Position numbers and translations under genes: made by a program. From the NCBI GenBank assembly GCA_944381155.1, contig CALWKA010000010.1:1-41312 (forward strand): a stretch of DNA of 41,312 nucleotides. The letters run 5' to 3'. Of the stretch, positions 28,228-36,819 are shown one piece after another (the first letter of the stretch is position 1; the number at the start of each line of letters is the position of its first letter). The notes under the pieces are model-generated. The model was not told where the DNA came from. It saw only the letters and a program-made list of their open reading frames with translations, and did not search any database. This stretch comes from an uncultured Clostridia bacterium (GTDB taxonomy: Bacteria; Bacillota; Clostridia; Christensenellales; UBA1242).

Positions 28228-28902
28228 ATGGATACAAAAGTTCAAGGGATAGTGATAAATACCACAGATTATAAAGAGGCGGATAAAATCGCCTCAATTT
28301 TTAGTTTGGAAAATGGAAAAATTTATGCAAAATTCAACGGAGTAAAGAAAGAAAAAGCGAAGTTGAAATCAATCGCTCAACCTTTTGTTTTTGCCGAATT
28401 TAATATCAATTCAAAGGGTAGAACGAACACAATCACATCAGCAAGCGTGATAGATAGTTTCCCTAATATTTTGTCTAATTACAACAAAATGATGTGTGGT
28501 TTCATTATGCTTGATATAATTCGCACCATTCTGCCAGACGAAAAAAGCGAGCGCGAATTGTTTTTGTTGCTTTTAGCTAGTTTGAAAAATGTTGAAGAAA
28601 AGGACGAATACATTTATACAATTGATTTTATTTTGAAGTTCATATCATTTTCTGGCTTGGGGTTAAAATTTTCACATTCTTCCAAAATTTATTTAGACAA
28701 GACTAGTGGAGATTTTGAATCGAAGAAAAATCTGAATTCAATTGAAATTGATAAAAGGGTGTATGCAATTATCAAAAATGTGAATGAAGAAAATTATGAC
28801 TTTGAATATAATGAACCTACCATTAAGCAAGCGTTGCGTCTTTTGCACAACATCCTTTTTGCGAAATTCAACGAAGACATCAAAGCATTTCAATATATTT
28901 AA
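28228..28902 (+). CDS. recO: DNA repair protein RecO
   Basis: A 224-residue RecO: an OB fold at 1-78 (VQGIVINTTDYKEADKIASIFS ... GKIYAKFNGVKK) followed by the helical domain (FIMLDIIRTILPDEKSERELF). RecO loads RecA at gaps with RecF/RecR. The zinc-binding cysteines found in many RecO proteins are missing; that region reads LKFSHSSKIYLDKTSG. No ribosome site; TAAAAT at 28215-28220 stands 7 nt before the ATG. Confidence 0.88.
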   Translation: MDTKVQGIVINTTDYKEADKIASIFSLENGKIYAKFNGVKKEKAKLKSIAQPFVFAEFNINSKGRTNTITSASVIDSFPNILSNYNKMMCGFIMLDIIRTILPDEKSERELFLLLLASLKNVEEKDEYIYTIDFILKFISFSGLGLKFSHSSKIYLDKTSGDFESKKNLNSIEIDKRVYAIIKNVNEENYDFEYNEPTIKQALRLLHNILFAKFNEDIKAFQYI

Positions 28903-29361
28903 TAAATAATAAATTATTATTTTTAATGTCAATTAATAATTGATTATTATTTTTAATGTCTAAATTAATTATTTAGCAATTTTAATATGATTATCCGCCA
29001 CCTATCTAATTGATATTTTTATTTTTTTACAAATTTTTACATTCAACTATATATACAACTATATATTATATATATTTTTATATCTTAATACATAACTACT
29101 ATATAACCAATGCATTTTTATATATTTTATTTTTTTATAATTTGTTTCTTACTGAATTTTCAAATATTTGTTATTTTTTTCTTATTTTCGGTTATGGAGA
29201 ATGGGTAATAAATGCGTTTTAAAATGACAAATTTTATTTTAAAGCATAATGTTTATATACATAAATAAACTATTTGAAACAAATTTAAAATTAAAGCATA
29301 TTTTGCTTGATTTTTTTTTGCGTTTTCGGTATGCTTATTGTTGTATATTTAAGGAGATTAT
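28903..29361. other. AT-rich intergenic region with an 18-bp direct repeat and the ppdK promoter
   Basis: An exact 18-nt direct repeat (ATTATTATTTTTAATGTC at 28913-28930 and 28943-28960) follows recO. Runs of CAACTATATA lie near 29044-29080. A stem of ATTTTAAA type lies near 29216-29247. A 70-codon Phe/Tyr/Ile-rich frame at 29010-29222 looks accidental. Confidence 0.5.
29307..29335 (+). promoter_or_regulatory. Promoter of ppdK
   Basis: TTGATT (29307-29312), a 17-bp spacer and TATGCT (29330-29335). An AAGGAG ribosome site at 29351-29356 precedes the ATG at 29362. Confidence 0.5.
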
Positions 29362-32004
29362 ATGAAAAAATATGTTTATCTATTTAGTGAAGGAAATGCA
29401 AATATGCGTGAACTTCTCGGCGGTAAAGGTGCGAATCTAGCCGAAATGACGAGAATAGGGCTCCCTGTTCCACAAGGCTTCACGATTTCAACAGAAGCGT
29501 GCACTCAATATTATGAAGATGGTCGCAAGATCAATTCTGCCATTCAAAAAGAAATAATGGAAAATATTGAGAAAATGGAGAAGATCACTGGCAAAAAATT
29601 TGGAGATAAGGAAAATCCTTTGTTGGTATCAGTGCGTTCAGGTGCGCGTGCTTCAATGCCAGGTATGATGGATACAATTTTGAACCTAGGGCTTAATGAA
29701 GAAGTGGTTGAAACTCTTTCAAAGAAAAGTGGCAATCCGCGTTGGGCTTGGGACTGTTATCGAAGATTTATCCAGATGTTCTCTGATGTCGTAATGGAAG
29801 TGGGCAAGAAGTATTTTGAAAAGCTCATCGACCAGATGAAAGAGAAAAAAGGCGTTGTATACGATGTGGAATTGACAGCAGAAGATTTGAAAGAATTGGC
29901 GCGTGAATTCAAAGCAGAATACAAGAAACAATTAGGAAAAGATTTCCCTACCGATCCAAAAGAACAATTATTTGAAGCTATCAAAGCAGTGTTCCGTTCT
30001 TGGGACAATCCGCGTGCAAATATCTATCGTATGGATCACGATATTCCATATTCTTGGGGAACAGCGGTTAATGTTCAGATGATGGCATTTGGCAATATGG
30101 GGGACACATCAGGCACAGGCGTTGCTTTCACTAGAAATCCAGCCACAGGTGAAAAGGGTTTAATGGGTGAATTTTTGATTAATGCGCAAGGTGAAGATGT
30201 TGTAGCAGGTGTGCGTACACCTATGCCTATTGCAAAAATGGCAGAAGTTATGCCAGAAGTATATGATCAATTCATTAAAATTTGTGATATTCTTGAAAAG
30301 CATTATAGAGATATGCAAGATATGGAATTCACTATTGAAGATAAACATTTATATATGTTGCAAACGAGAAACGGAAAGCGTACAGCAGCTGCAGCAATCA
30401 AAATTGCTTGCGATTTAATTGATGAAGGAATGATTTCAGAGAAAGAAGCGTTGATGCAGATTGATGCAAAATCATTGGATATGTTGTTGCATCCTACTTT
30501 TGATAGCAAAGCACTTGCCGCTGCGGACAAAAACAATGTGGTAGGCAAGGGTATAGCAGCTTCTCCAGGTGCTGCCGCAGGAAAGATTGTGTTCACAGCA
30601 GAAGATGCAGTTGAGCTAGGCAAAAAGAAAGAAAAAGTTATCCTCGTGCGTCTTGAAACTAGCCCAGAAGATATTGAAGGTATGAAATATGCGCAAGGTA
30701 TTTTGACTGTGCGTGGCGGTCAAACTTCACACGCAGCCGTTGTTGCGCGCGGAATGGGTACTTGTTGTGTATCAGGTTGTGGCGATATCAAAATGGACGA
30801 AGAAAACAAGCAATTTACACTTGCAGGTAAAGTGTTCAAGCAAGGAGATGAGCTATCTCTCGATGGTTCTACAGGTAAAATCTATGACTGCTTGATCAAG
30901 ACTGTTCCAGCTGATCCTAATAGTGGATATTTTGGAAGAATTATGAGATTGGCAGATAAATACAAAGCACTTGGCGTTAGGACGAACGCAGATACTCCGC
31001 AAGATGCTATTCGTGCAGCAGAGTTGGGTGCGCAAGGTATCGGTTTGTGCCGTACTGAACATATGTTCTTTGATCCAGAGCGCATTGGTGCATTTAGAGA
31101 GATGATTTGTGCTGACACTGTTGAAGAAAGAGTTAAAGCTTTGGACAAAATTGAACCTATGCAACAAAAAGACTTTGAAGGTTTAATGGAAGCATTGAAA
31201 GGTCAACCAGTTACAATTCGTTTCTTGGATCCACCACTTCACGAGTTTGTGCCAACTGCAGAAGAAGACATCAAAGCATTGGCAAAAGCTCAAAACAAAA
31301 CTGTTGCTCAAATCAAACAAATTATCAATGATTTGCACGAATTTAACCCAATGATGGGGCATCGTGGCTGTCGTTTGTCTGTTACATATCCAGAAATTGC
31401 AGTTATGCAAACTAGAGCAGTCATCAAAGCGGCTATTAATGTTCAAAAGAAACATCCAAATTGGAAAGTTTGTCCAGAAATTATGATTCCGCTAGTTGGC
31501 GAAATAAAGGAATTGTCATTTGTTAAGAAAATTGTTGTTAAAACAGCGGACGAAACAATTGCACAAGCAAAATCAAATTTAAAATATGAAGTTGGAACAA
31601 TGATTGAAATTCCAAGGGCAGCGTTGACTGCGGACGAAATTGCAAAAGAAGCAGAATTCTTCTGCTTTGGCACGAACGATTTGACTCAAATGACATTTGG
31701 TTTCAGTCGTGACGATGCTGGCAAATTCTTACCTGCTTATTATGCAAACAAAATTTATGAATCAGATCCATTTGCACGACTAGACACCGTTGGAGTGGGC
31801 AAATTGATGGAAATGGCAATTAAATTAGGAAAATCTACTCGCCCAGACTTGCACGCAGGAATATGTGGAGAGCACGGTGGAGATCCATCAAGTATTGAAT
31901 TTTGTCATAATATAGGATTAGACTATGTAAGTTGTTCACCTTTCCGCGTTCCTATCGCCCGTTTAGCCGCTGCTCAAGCGAACATAAAAAATCCAAGAAA
32001 ATAA
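29362..32004 (+). CDS. ppdK: Pyruvate, phosphate dikinase
   Basis: A full-length 880-residue PPDK: N-terminal ATP-grasp domain (GGKGANLAEM, VRSGARASMPGMMDT, MEFTIEDKHLYMLQTRNGKR), the phosphohistidine domain with His457 in GGQTSHAAVVARG, and the PEP/pyruvate TIM barrel with Cys835 (GICGEHGGDP). The enzyme interconverts PEP + AMP + PPi with pyruvate + ATP + Pi and is common in anaerobic, PPi-using glycolysis. Strong ribosome site AAGGAG. Codon use is more G/C-rich than in its neighbours, as expected for high expression. The last 13 codons with the stop are duplicated downstream. Confidence 0.97.
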   Translation: MKKYVYLFSEGNANMRELLGGKGANLAEMTRIGLPVPQGFTISTEACTQYYEDGRKINSAIQKEIMENIEKMEKITGKKFGDKENPLLVSVRSGARASMPGMMDTILNLGLNEEVVETLSKKSGNPRWAWDCYRRFIQMFSDVVMEVGKKYFEKLIDQMKEKKGVVYDVELTAEDLKELAREFKAEYKKQLGKDFPTDPKEQLFEAIKAVFRSWDNPRANIYRMDHDIPYSWGTAVNVQMMAFGNMGDTSGTGVAFTRNPATGEKGLMGEFLINAQGEDVVAGVRTPMPIAKMAEVMPEVYDQFIKICDILEKHYRDMQDMEFTIEDKHLYMLQTRNGKRTAAAAIKIACDLIDEGMISEKEALMQIDAKSLDMLLHPTFDSKALAAADKNNVVGKGIAASPGAAAGKIVFTAEDAVELGKKKEKVILVRLETSPEDIEGMKYAQGILTVRGGQTSHAAVVARGMGTCCVSGCGDIKMDEENKQFTLAGKVFKQGDELSLDGSTGKIYDCLIKTVPADPNSGYFGRIMRLADKYKALGVRTNADTPQDAIRAAELGAQGIGLCRTEHMFFDPERIGAFREMICADTVEERVKALDKIEPMQQKDFEGLMEALKGQPVTIRFLDPPLHEFVPTAEEDIKALAKAQNKTVAQIKQIINDLHEFNPMMGHRGCRLSVTYPEIAVMQTRAVIKAAINVQKKHPNWKVCPEIMIPLVGEIKELSFVKKIVVKTADETIAQAKSNLKYEVGTMIEIPRAALTADEIAKEAEFFCFGTNDLTQMTFGFSRDDAGKFLPAYYANKIYESDPFARLDTVGVGKLMEMAIKLGKSTRPDLHAGICGEHGGDPSSIEFCHNIGLDYVSCSPFRVPIARLAAAQANIKNPRK

Positions 32005-32040
32005 ATACAAATAAAAAGTATTTTTATAGCGTCAAATAAG

Positions 32041-32157
32041 AGCAAGGCTAAACGGAAAAAGGGGACCCCATAAGACAATGGTCGAAATGGGGATAAGGAA
32101 CAGACGAGCAAAAGACGAAATTGCGAAAGCAATGAGAGATAGCGAAGTCTGTGACGC
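32041..32157 (+). ncRNA. Candidate structured RNA element, copy 1
   Basis: A segment with near-balanced base composition inside very AT-rich DNA. Predicted helices: CCCCAT (32066-32071) with ATGGGG (32087-32092), enclosing GAC/GTC (32074-32083); ACAGAC (32100-32105) with GTCTGT (32147-32152); and, inside the latter, ATTGC-GAAA-GCAAT (32120-32133) with a GNRA tetraloop. No known Rfam family is recognised from memory. It also contains a 33-codon frame from 32078, which may be chance. Confidence 0.4.
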
Positions 32158-32232
32158 GCCGCTGCTCAAGCGAACATAAAAAATCCAAGAAAATAAATAT
32201 AAATGACAAGTATTTTGATAGTGTCAAATAAA

Positions 32233-32349
32233 AGCAAGGCTAAACGGAAAAAGGGGACCCCATAAGACAATGGTCGAAATGGGGATAAGGAACAGACGAG
32301 CAAAAGACGAAATTGCGAAAGCAATGAGAGATAGCGAAGTCTGTGACGC
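32233..32349 (+). ncRNA. Candidate structured RNA element, copy 2
   Basis: Identical to copy 1 over 117 nt, so the same three helices form (offset +192). It is followed 11 nt later by an intrinsic terminator, so both copies would lie in the ppdK 3' untranslated region or be released as separate RNA. Confidence 0.4.
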
Positions 32350-32360
32350 AATATTTAGGG

Positions 32361-32390
32361 TTTATCTCGACAAGAGATAGACTCTTTTTT
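32361..32390 (+). terminator. Intrinsic terminator after the ppdK repeats
   Basis: Stem TTTATCTC/GAGATAGA (32361-32368 and 32374-32381, one G-U pair) with loop GACAA, followed by CTCTTTTTT. Confidence 0.75.
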
Positions 32391-32686
32391 GCGCAAAATA
32401 CGAAGTAAAGATATCAATTTTAATTAACCGAATCAGAATAAAATTATTTACATTCATAAGATTTTATGAGAGAAATAGTAGATTAAAATTTTATGTAAAA
32501 TTTATAGCTAATTAATATTTTAAAATTGGTGAAAATTTAGGAAATTTATGATATTTGTTGTATTTAGTTATAAAGAGGGGTAGGTAGGAAATCCTACAAT
32601 AATTTATTTTTTTAAAAATTAATAATTATATAATAAGGAAAGTTTTTTTATGTGGTGTATTAAGCAATTAATTGGAGTATTTACCG
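32391..32686. other. AT-rich leader region upstream of dnaG
   Basis: It contains a small hairpin GTAGG-TAGGAAAT-CCTAC (about 32580-32597), a likely -10 TATAAT at 32629-32634 with a poor -35, and the short upstream frame listed separately. Confidence 0.5.
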
Positions 32687-32700
32687 ATGACAAGAACTAG
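32650..32700 (+). CDS. Possible 16-codon upstream ORF overlapping the dnaG start
   Basis: The ATG at 32650 has an AAGGAAAG ribosome site (32635-32642) at good spacing. The frame MWCIKQLIGVFTDDKN ends at a TAG (32698-32700), 14 nt inside dnaG in another frame. It could couple or limit dnaG translation. Coding is unproven because the frame is so short. Confidence 0.3.
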   Translation: MWCIKQLIGVFTDDKN

Positions 32701-34474
32701 TATTTCACATCAATTTTTGGACGAAGTTAGATCCAAAAATGATATAGTAGATGTTGCTAGCAAATACATTACTCTCAATAAACGCGGAGCAAATTATTGG
32801 GCGTGTTGTCCGTTTCATAATGAGAAAACGCCATCGTTTTCAATCAAACAAGACGGTCAATTTTTTAAGTGTTTTGGATGCGGTGAAAGTGGCAATGTGT
32901 TTAATCTAGTTATGAAAATGGAAAATGTAGATTTTTATACCGCAGTCGAGATTCTTGCGAAGAATGCTGGTTTGCAGATGCCGAGCGAAAAAGACAATCA
33001 GAAGATGCAAGAATTGAAGCATAAAAGAGATAGGATATATCAAGTTTTAAAAGCAACCACCGAATTTTATCATAACAATTTACTGAATTCAAAAAATTCG
33101 AGCCAAAAACTTTATCTAGAAAAACGAAAAATATCAGATGAAATGATTGAGAAATTTCAAATAGGGGCGTCCTTAAACTTTGACGAATTGCCTAGATATT
33201 TGAAAAAATTGGGATTTACCCCAGAAGAAATGTTGTCTGCGGGAGTGGTTGGACGCGGAGATAGGGACAATCTATATGATTTTTATGGCGAACGCCTGAT
33301 ATTTCCAATTTTCAATGGCTTTGGAGAAGTGGTGGCATATTCAGGCAGAGCAGTTGCAGAGCGAGAAGATCGTGCAAAATACAAAAATACACCTCAAACA
33401 TTAGTATTCAACAAAAGCGAAATTCTGTTTGGTTATAATTTTTTAAGAGATTTGAAAAAGGAACATCTGTTAGATACTATAATAATTGTGGAAGGGCATA
33501 TTGATGTTATTGCCTGTCACCAAGTGGGAATCACGAATACAATTGGTTGTATGGGCACTGCGCTCACATCTCAACACGCGCGAAAGATTAAGCAGTTAGC
33601 AGATAATGTGATTTTGTGTTTGGATGCGGACGGAGCGGGCAATCTAGCGACATACAAAGCAATTGATACGCTAAAATCTCTTGATCTTAATGTGAAGGTG
33701 GTTAGGCTTGATCTAAATATTGCGAAAGATCCAGATGAATTTTTGAAAAAACGCGGGAAAGAAGAATTTTTAAATTTGTTAAGCAACGCGGTTGATTGTA
33801 TAGATTTTGTGCTAAAAGATAGCGCTAAAAAATATAACCTTGAATCTAATTCGGATAAAAATAAATACATAAATGAAGCATTGAATTATATATCAAAATT
33901 TTCATCCCCTGCAGAAAGAGAAATATATCTAGCAGAAGTTCAAAGGCTGGTAAAAATTCCGATTGATGCATTGAGAAAAAGTTTGATGACATCCGAACAT
34001 AAAGAAAATGATGAAAGTCAAATCGTGGATTCAAAAATTGATACAGAAAGCAATAAATACATAAAAGATAGCAAAATAATGTTATTATCGTCAATTTTGT
34101 ACAAAAAGATAAAAAATATTGATGATTTGTCAGGACTTTTTGATTCGGACGATGAATTAAGTTCATTGTATGCGTTTTTAAAAGAAAAAATTGACAATAA
34201 TTCTGATTATAATGTATCAATGTTGTTTGACAATTTTGACATTGAAGATAAGTCGCTGATAGATCAGGTGATCAATTATGAATTTCCGCCCGAAGATGTC
34301 TACAATCAATATCTTGAAGACACCATTAAACGAGTTAAAATTTATGAGTTGTCTAAATCGTTGGATGAATTGAAAACGAAAATGAAAAATAGCAAAACTG
34401 TGGACGAGCAAATTTCATATTTGCCGAAGATAAAAGAGATACAAGAAAAAATCAATAAGGAGAAATCAAACTAG
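32687..34474 (+). CDS. dnaG: DNA primase
   Basis: The 595-residue primase has the CHC2 zinc finger (C41, H44, C62, C65), the Toprim core (IIVEGHIDVIACHQVG, then CLDADGAGNLA) and a helical C-terminal helicase-interaction region. It makes RNA primers at the fork. ATG 32687 is chosen over a TTG five codons upstream since MTRTSISHQFLDEVRSKNDIVDV matches the usual primase start, with GGAG 9 nt before it. It is the first gene of a replication/transcription operon; its stop overlaps the next start (TAGTG). Confidence 0.97.
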   Translation: MTRTSISHQFLDEVRSKNDIVDVASKYITLNKRGANYWACCPFHNEKTPSFSIKQDGQFFKCFGCGESGNVFNLVMKMENVDFYTAVEILAKNAGLQMPSEKDNQKMQELKHKRDRIYQVLKATTEFYHNNLLNSKNSSQKLYLEKRKISDEMIEKFQIGASLNFDELPRYLKKLGFTPEEMLSAGVVGRGDRDNLYDFYGERLIFPIFNGFGEVVAYSGRAVAEREDRAKYKNTPQTLVFNKSEILFGYNFLRDLKKEHLLDTIIIVEGHIDVIACHQVGITNTIGCMGTALTSQHARKIKQLADNVILCLDADGAGNLATYKAIDTLKSLDLNVKVVRLDLNIAKDPDEFLKKRGKEEFLNLLSNAVDCIDFVLKDSAKKYNLESNSDKNKYINEALNYISKFSSPAEREIYLAEVQRLVKIPIDALRKSLMTSEHKENDESQIVDSKIDTESNKYIKDSKIMLLSSILYKKIKNIDDLSGLFDSDDELSSLYAFLKEKIDNNSDYNVSMLFDNFDIEDKSLIDQVINYEFPPEDVYNQYLEDTIKRVKIYELSKSLDELKTKMKNSKTVDEQISYLPKIKEIQEKINKEKSN

Positions 34475-35001
34475 TGATAAAAATAGACAAAACGGACAAT
34501 TTATATAAATATTTGGAAAATTTGGGAGTTCGAGATATTGACAAATTATATGAAGAGTTGGCAAAAAACGGACGATACAAACGGTCAGACATTCACACAT
34601 ATTTTATATCAAAATTTCAGCCGAGTATGACCAACGAATGTGATGAAACGGATCTAGAAAAGATACTAGATTATCACATCGATCTCAAGAAAATAAAAAA
34701 GATATCAAACAAGGAATTAAACAATCTTTTGAAACAATATGAAGAAAATCGAGATAAAAATATTCGCGAAAAGATTATAAATTCAAAACTTATAGAAGTG
34801 CTATATCTATGTATCAATTACCATACTTTGCATAAAGACATTGACATTCAAGATTTGGTGCAAGTGGCAAATATGGGTTTGATAGAGGCTTTGGAGCATT
34901 ATAAAGCTAGTGCAAAAATTAGTTTTAATGATTATATACTTTATTGGATTAGGGAAAAAATAATAGAAGAATTTGAGGAGAAAGAAAATGGTAAACATTG
35001 A
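34474..35001 (+). CDS. Sigma-70 region 2-like protein lacking regions 3 and 4
   Basis: A 175-residue protein. Residues 70-165 align with regions 1.2-2.4 of primary sigma factors: [20 protein letters not shown] matches the helix before 2.1, [20 protein letters not shown] (125-143) matches DLIQEGNIGL of region 2.2, and [15 protein letters not shown] (149-163) matches [13 protein letters not shown] of 2.3-2.4. It then stops, so no -35 recognition domain exists. The core-contact Glu of region 2.2 is Val131, and the first Trp of the melting pair is Tyr157. The GTG start has an AAGGAG site and overlaps the dnaG stop; the end overlaps rpoD by 14 bp. It may be a rpoD-derived regulator binding core polymerase; function unknown. 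Confidence 0.75.
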   Translation: MIKIDKTDNLYKYLENLGVRDIDKLYEELAKNGRYKRSDIHTYFISKFQPSMTNECDETDLEKILDYHIDLKKIKKISNKELNNLLKQYEENRDKNIREKIINSKLIEVLYLCINYHTLHKDIDIQDLVQVANMGLIEALEHYKASAKISFNDYILYWIREKIIEEFEEKENGKH

Positions 35002-36079
35002 TGAGATAAAACAAAAATTGTTGCAACAAATGAACGAAATACATCAAAAGGCAATATCTGAAGATAGATTGTGTAGCAAATTGATAGGCAAATATGAGGA
35101 TATCACAGCAGACGAAGTAGAGCAAATCAAACAATTTTTGATAGAAAACGGAATAACGATTACTGAAAAGACGGAAGTTCCTTCGGATAAGGAATTTGAA
35201 GATATTATCAGTCAAATCAATGTGAATGATTCAGTCAAATTGTATTTGAAAGAAATAGGTAACATTCCGCTTTTGACGCCAGAGGAAGAGCGTGAACTCA
35301 GCAGACAACTCATTGAAGAGCATAGCGAATACGCGAGAAATAAATTGCGTGAATCAAATTTGCGTCTAGTGGTGAGCATAGCTAAACGCTATCAAAATAA
35401 AATGCCATTTCTTGATCTGATTCAAGAAGGAAATGTGGGTTTGATGAAAGCGGTGGACAAGTTTGACTATACCAAAGGGTATAAATTCTCCACTTATGGC
35501 ACTTGGTGGATTCGTCAAAGTATTACGCGTGCGATTTCAGATCACGCTAGATTGATTAGAACACCTGTTCATATGGTTGAAACAATGTTAAAGCACAGCA
35601 GAGCGGTGCGTGAATTATTGCAAGAATTAGGCAGAGATCCAACTGTTGAGGAGATTGCAGAGCGGTTGAATACAACGGTGGATAAGGTCATTGAAGTTCA
35701 GCGAATTTCGCAAGATCCAATATCTCTTGAAAGCAAAATGGGAAATGAAGAAGATAGCAAAATTGGGGATATTATTCCGGATGAAAATGCACTTTCTCCG
35801 CACGAAATCACTCAACAAAATATGTTGAAAGAGCAGTTGATGAGTGTGCTTGAGACGCTGACTCCGCGTGAGCAAAAGGTTATTAGGTTGCGTTATGGGC
35901 TTGACGATGCTCATCCTAGGACGCTTGAAGAAGTAGGCAGAGAATTTTCTGTCACTCGTGAACGAATTCGTCAAATAGAAGCAAAAGCTTTGCGAAAATT
36001 GCGTCATCCATCGAAGTTGAAACGCTTGAGAGACGATCTGTCTGACGACGATGATGACAAAGGAATGAAAGGGAGATAA
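34988..36079 (+). CDS. rpoD: Primary sigma factor (SigA/RpoD)
   Basis: A 363-residue primary sigma factor: region 1.2 ([20 protein letters not shown]), region 2 ([43 protein letters not shown]), region 3 ([21 protein letters not shown]) and region 4 with the helix-turn-helix [20 protein letters not shown]. It recognises TTGACA/TATAAT promoters, consistent with those seen here. The ATG at 34988 is chosen because GAGGAG lies just upstream; it begins inside the preceding gene. Confidence 0.97.
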   Translation: MVNIDEIKQKLLQQMNEIHQKAISEDRLCSKLIGKYEDITADEVEQIKQFLIENGITITEKTEVPSDKEFEDIISQINVNDSVKLYLKEIGNIPLLTPEEERELSRQLIEEHSEYARNKLRESNLRLVVSIAKRYQNKMPFLDLIQEGNVGLMKAVDKFDYTKGYKFSTYGTWWIRQSITRAISDHARLIRTPVHMVETMLKHSRAVRELLQELGRDPTVEEIAERLNTTVDKVIEVQRISQDPISLESKMGNEEDSKIGDIIPDENALSPHEITQQNMLKEQLMSVLETLTPREQKVIRLRYGLDDAHPRTLEEVGREFSVTRERIRQIEAKALRKLRHPSKLKRLRDDLSDDDDDKGMKGR

Positions 36080-36082
36080 TGG

Positions 36083-36781
36083 ATGAAAACAATTTTAGAG
36101 ATACAAAAATTAGATAGGCAAATTCGTGCACTTTTGCGTGAAGTTGATAGATGCCCTGCAAGCATTGATTTTAAAAATTACAAAAAATTATTGCAAGATG
36201 GGCGAAATAGGTTTGAGCAACTTGAGGCACAGGCAAATGAAATCATAAAAAATTTCAATTCGGCTTCAAGCAAATATTCTAAATATAAAGGCAATAGCGA
36301 AATAATACACAAACGCAATGTTGAGAATATCAATTTAGACAACATTGCCAGTTTGATTTCAGACGCAAATAGTTTGGTAGGCGAATTGAGTGAGGAGCAT
36401 AGAAGGGTAGAAGACTTGGTGCGAAAATCTGAAGAGATAGTTAGGAAAAGTGCAGAACTTTCAAACAAATTGACCGAAGCAAAATCTCGTTCAGGCGCGA
36501 TTAAAGCAAAAATAGAAGCGAAGAAACAAGAAGTTGCCCCAAAGATTGCAGAACTTGAAAAGAAGATCAAAGAATTAGAACCAAAAGTGGAAGACAAGGA
36601 AAAATATGCCAAATACAAAGAAATGAAAGCAAATGGAATTTTCCCTGTGTATGTGCCATTAGAAGAAAATTTTTGTGGCGGTTGCAAAGTGGAATTACCT
36701 TTGAATTTCATAGAAAAATTAAAGACGAAAAAGATGCTTCCTTGTGAACATTGCGGTAGAATTATTATGCTAGATAAGTAA
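36083..36781 (+). CDS. Coiled-coil protein with C-terminal C4 zinc ribbon (DUF164/zf-RING_7 type)
   Basis: A 232-residue protein with long antiparallel coiled-coil helices (about 10-180) and a terminal zinc ribbon (C198, C201, C221, C224 in NFCGGCKVELP ... LPCEHCGR). This is the architecture of the DUF164 family, often found near rpoD, nif3 and trmK in Bacillota; a nucleic-acid-related role has been suggested. It starts 3 nt after the rpoD stop and is the last gene of the dnaG operon. Confidence 0.88.
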   Translation: MKTILEIQKLDRQIRALLREVDRCPASIDFKNYKKLLQDGRNRFEQLEAQANEIIKNFNSASSKYSKYKGNSEIIHKRNVENINLDNIASLISDANSLVGELSEEHRRVEDLVRKSEEIVRKSAELSNKLTEAKSRSGAIKAKIEAKKQEVAPKIAELEKKIKELEPKVEDKEKYAKYKEMKANGIFPVYVPLEENFCGGCKVELPLNFIEKLKTKKMLPCEHCGRIIMLDK

Positions 36782-36795
36782 TTATATTTTATTCT

Positions 36796-36819
36796 TTCTC
36801 ATATATATAGATATGAGAA
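36796..36819 (+). promoter_or_regulatory. Hairpin sequestering the ykvI-like start codon
   Basis: A perfect 9-bp stem TTCTCATAT (36796-36804) / ATATGAGAA (36811-36819) with a 6-nt loop; the ATG at 36813 is in the right arm. Confidence 0.45.

Larger units (their letters stand above)
31966..32349 (+). repeat. Two tandem 192-bp repeats at the ppdK 3' end
   Basis: Copy 1 is 31966-32157 and copy 2 is 32158-32349; the period is exactly 192. Each copy contains the last 39 nt of ppdK (ending in its TAA), an AT-rich linker of about 36 nt with six substitutions between copies, and a 117-nt GC-richer element that is identical in both (32041-32157 and 32233-32349). The duplication therefore occurred after the element had become attached to ppdK. 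Confidence 0.95.

Noticed and set aside
29010..29222. A 70-codon frame between recO and ppdK
   Set aside because: Almost only Phe, Tyr, Ile, Leu and Asn, as expected from AT-rich noncoding DNA; no ribosome site.
32166..32351. A 61-codon minus-strand frame in the second 192-bp repeat
   Set aside because: It is the antisense of the GC-richer repeat, has a Leu/Arg/Ser composition typical of shadow frames, lacks a ribosome site and is disrupted in copy 1.
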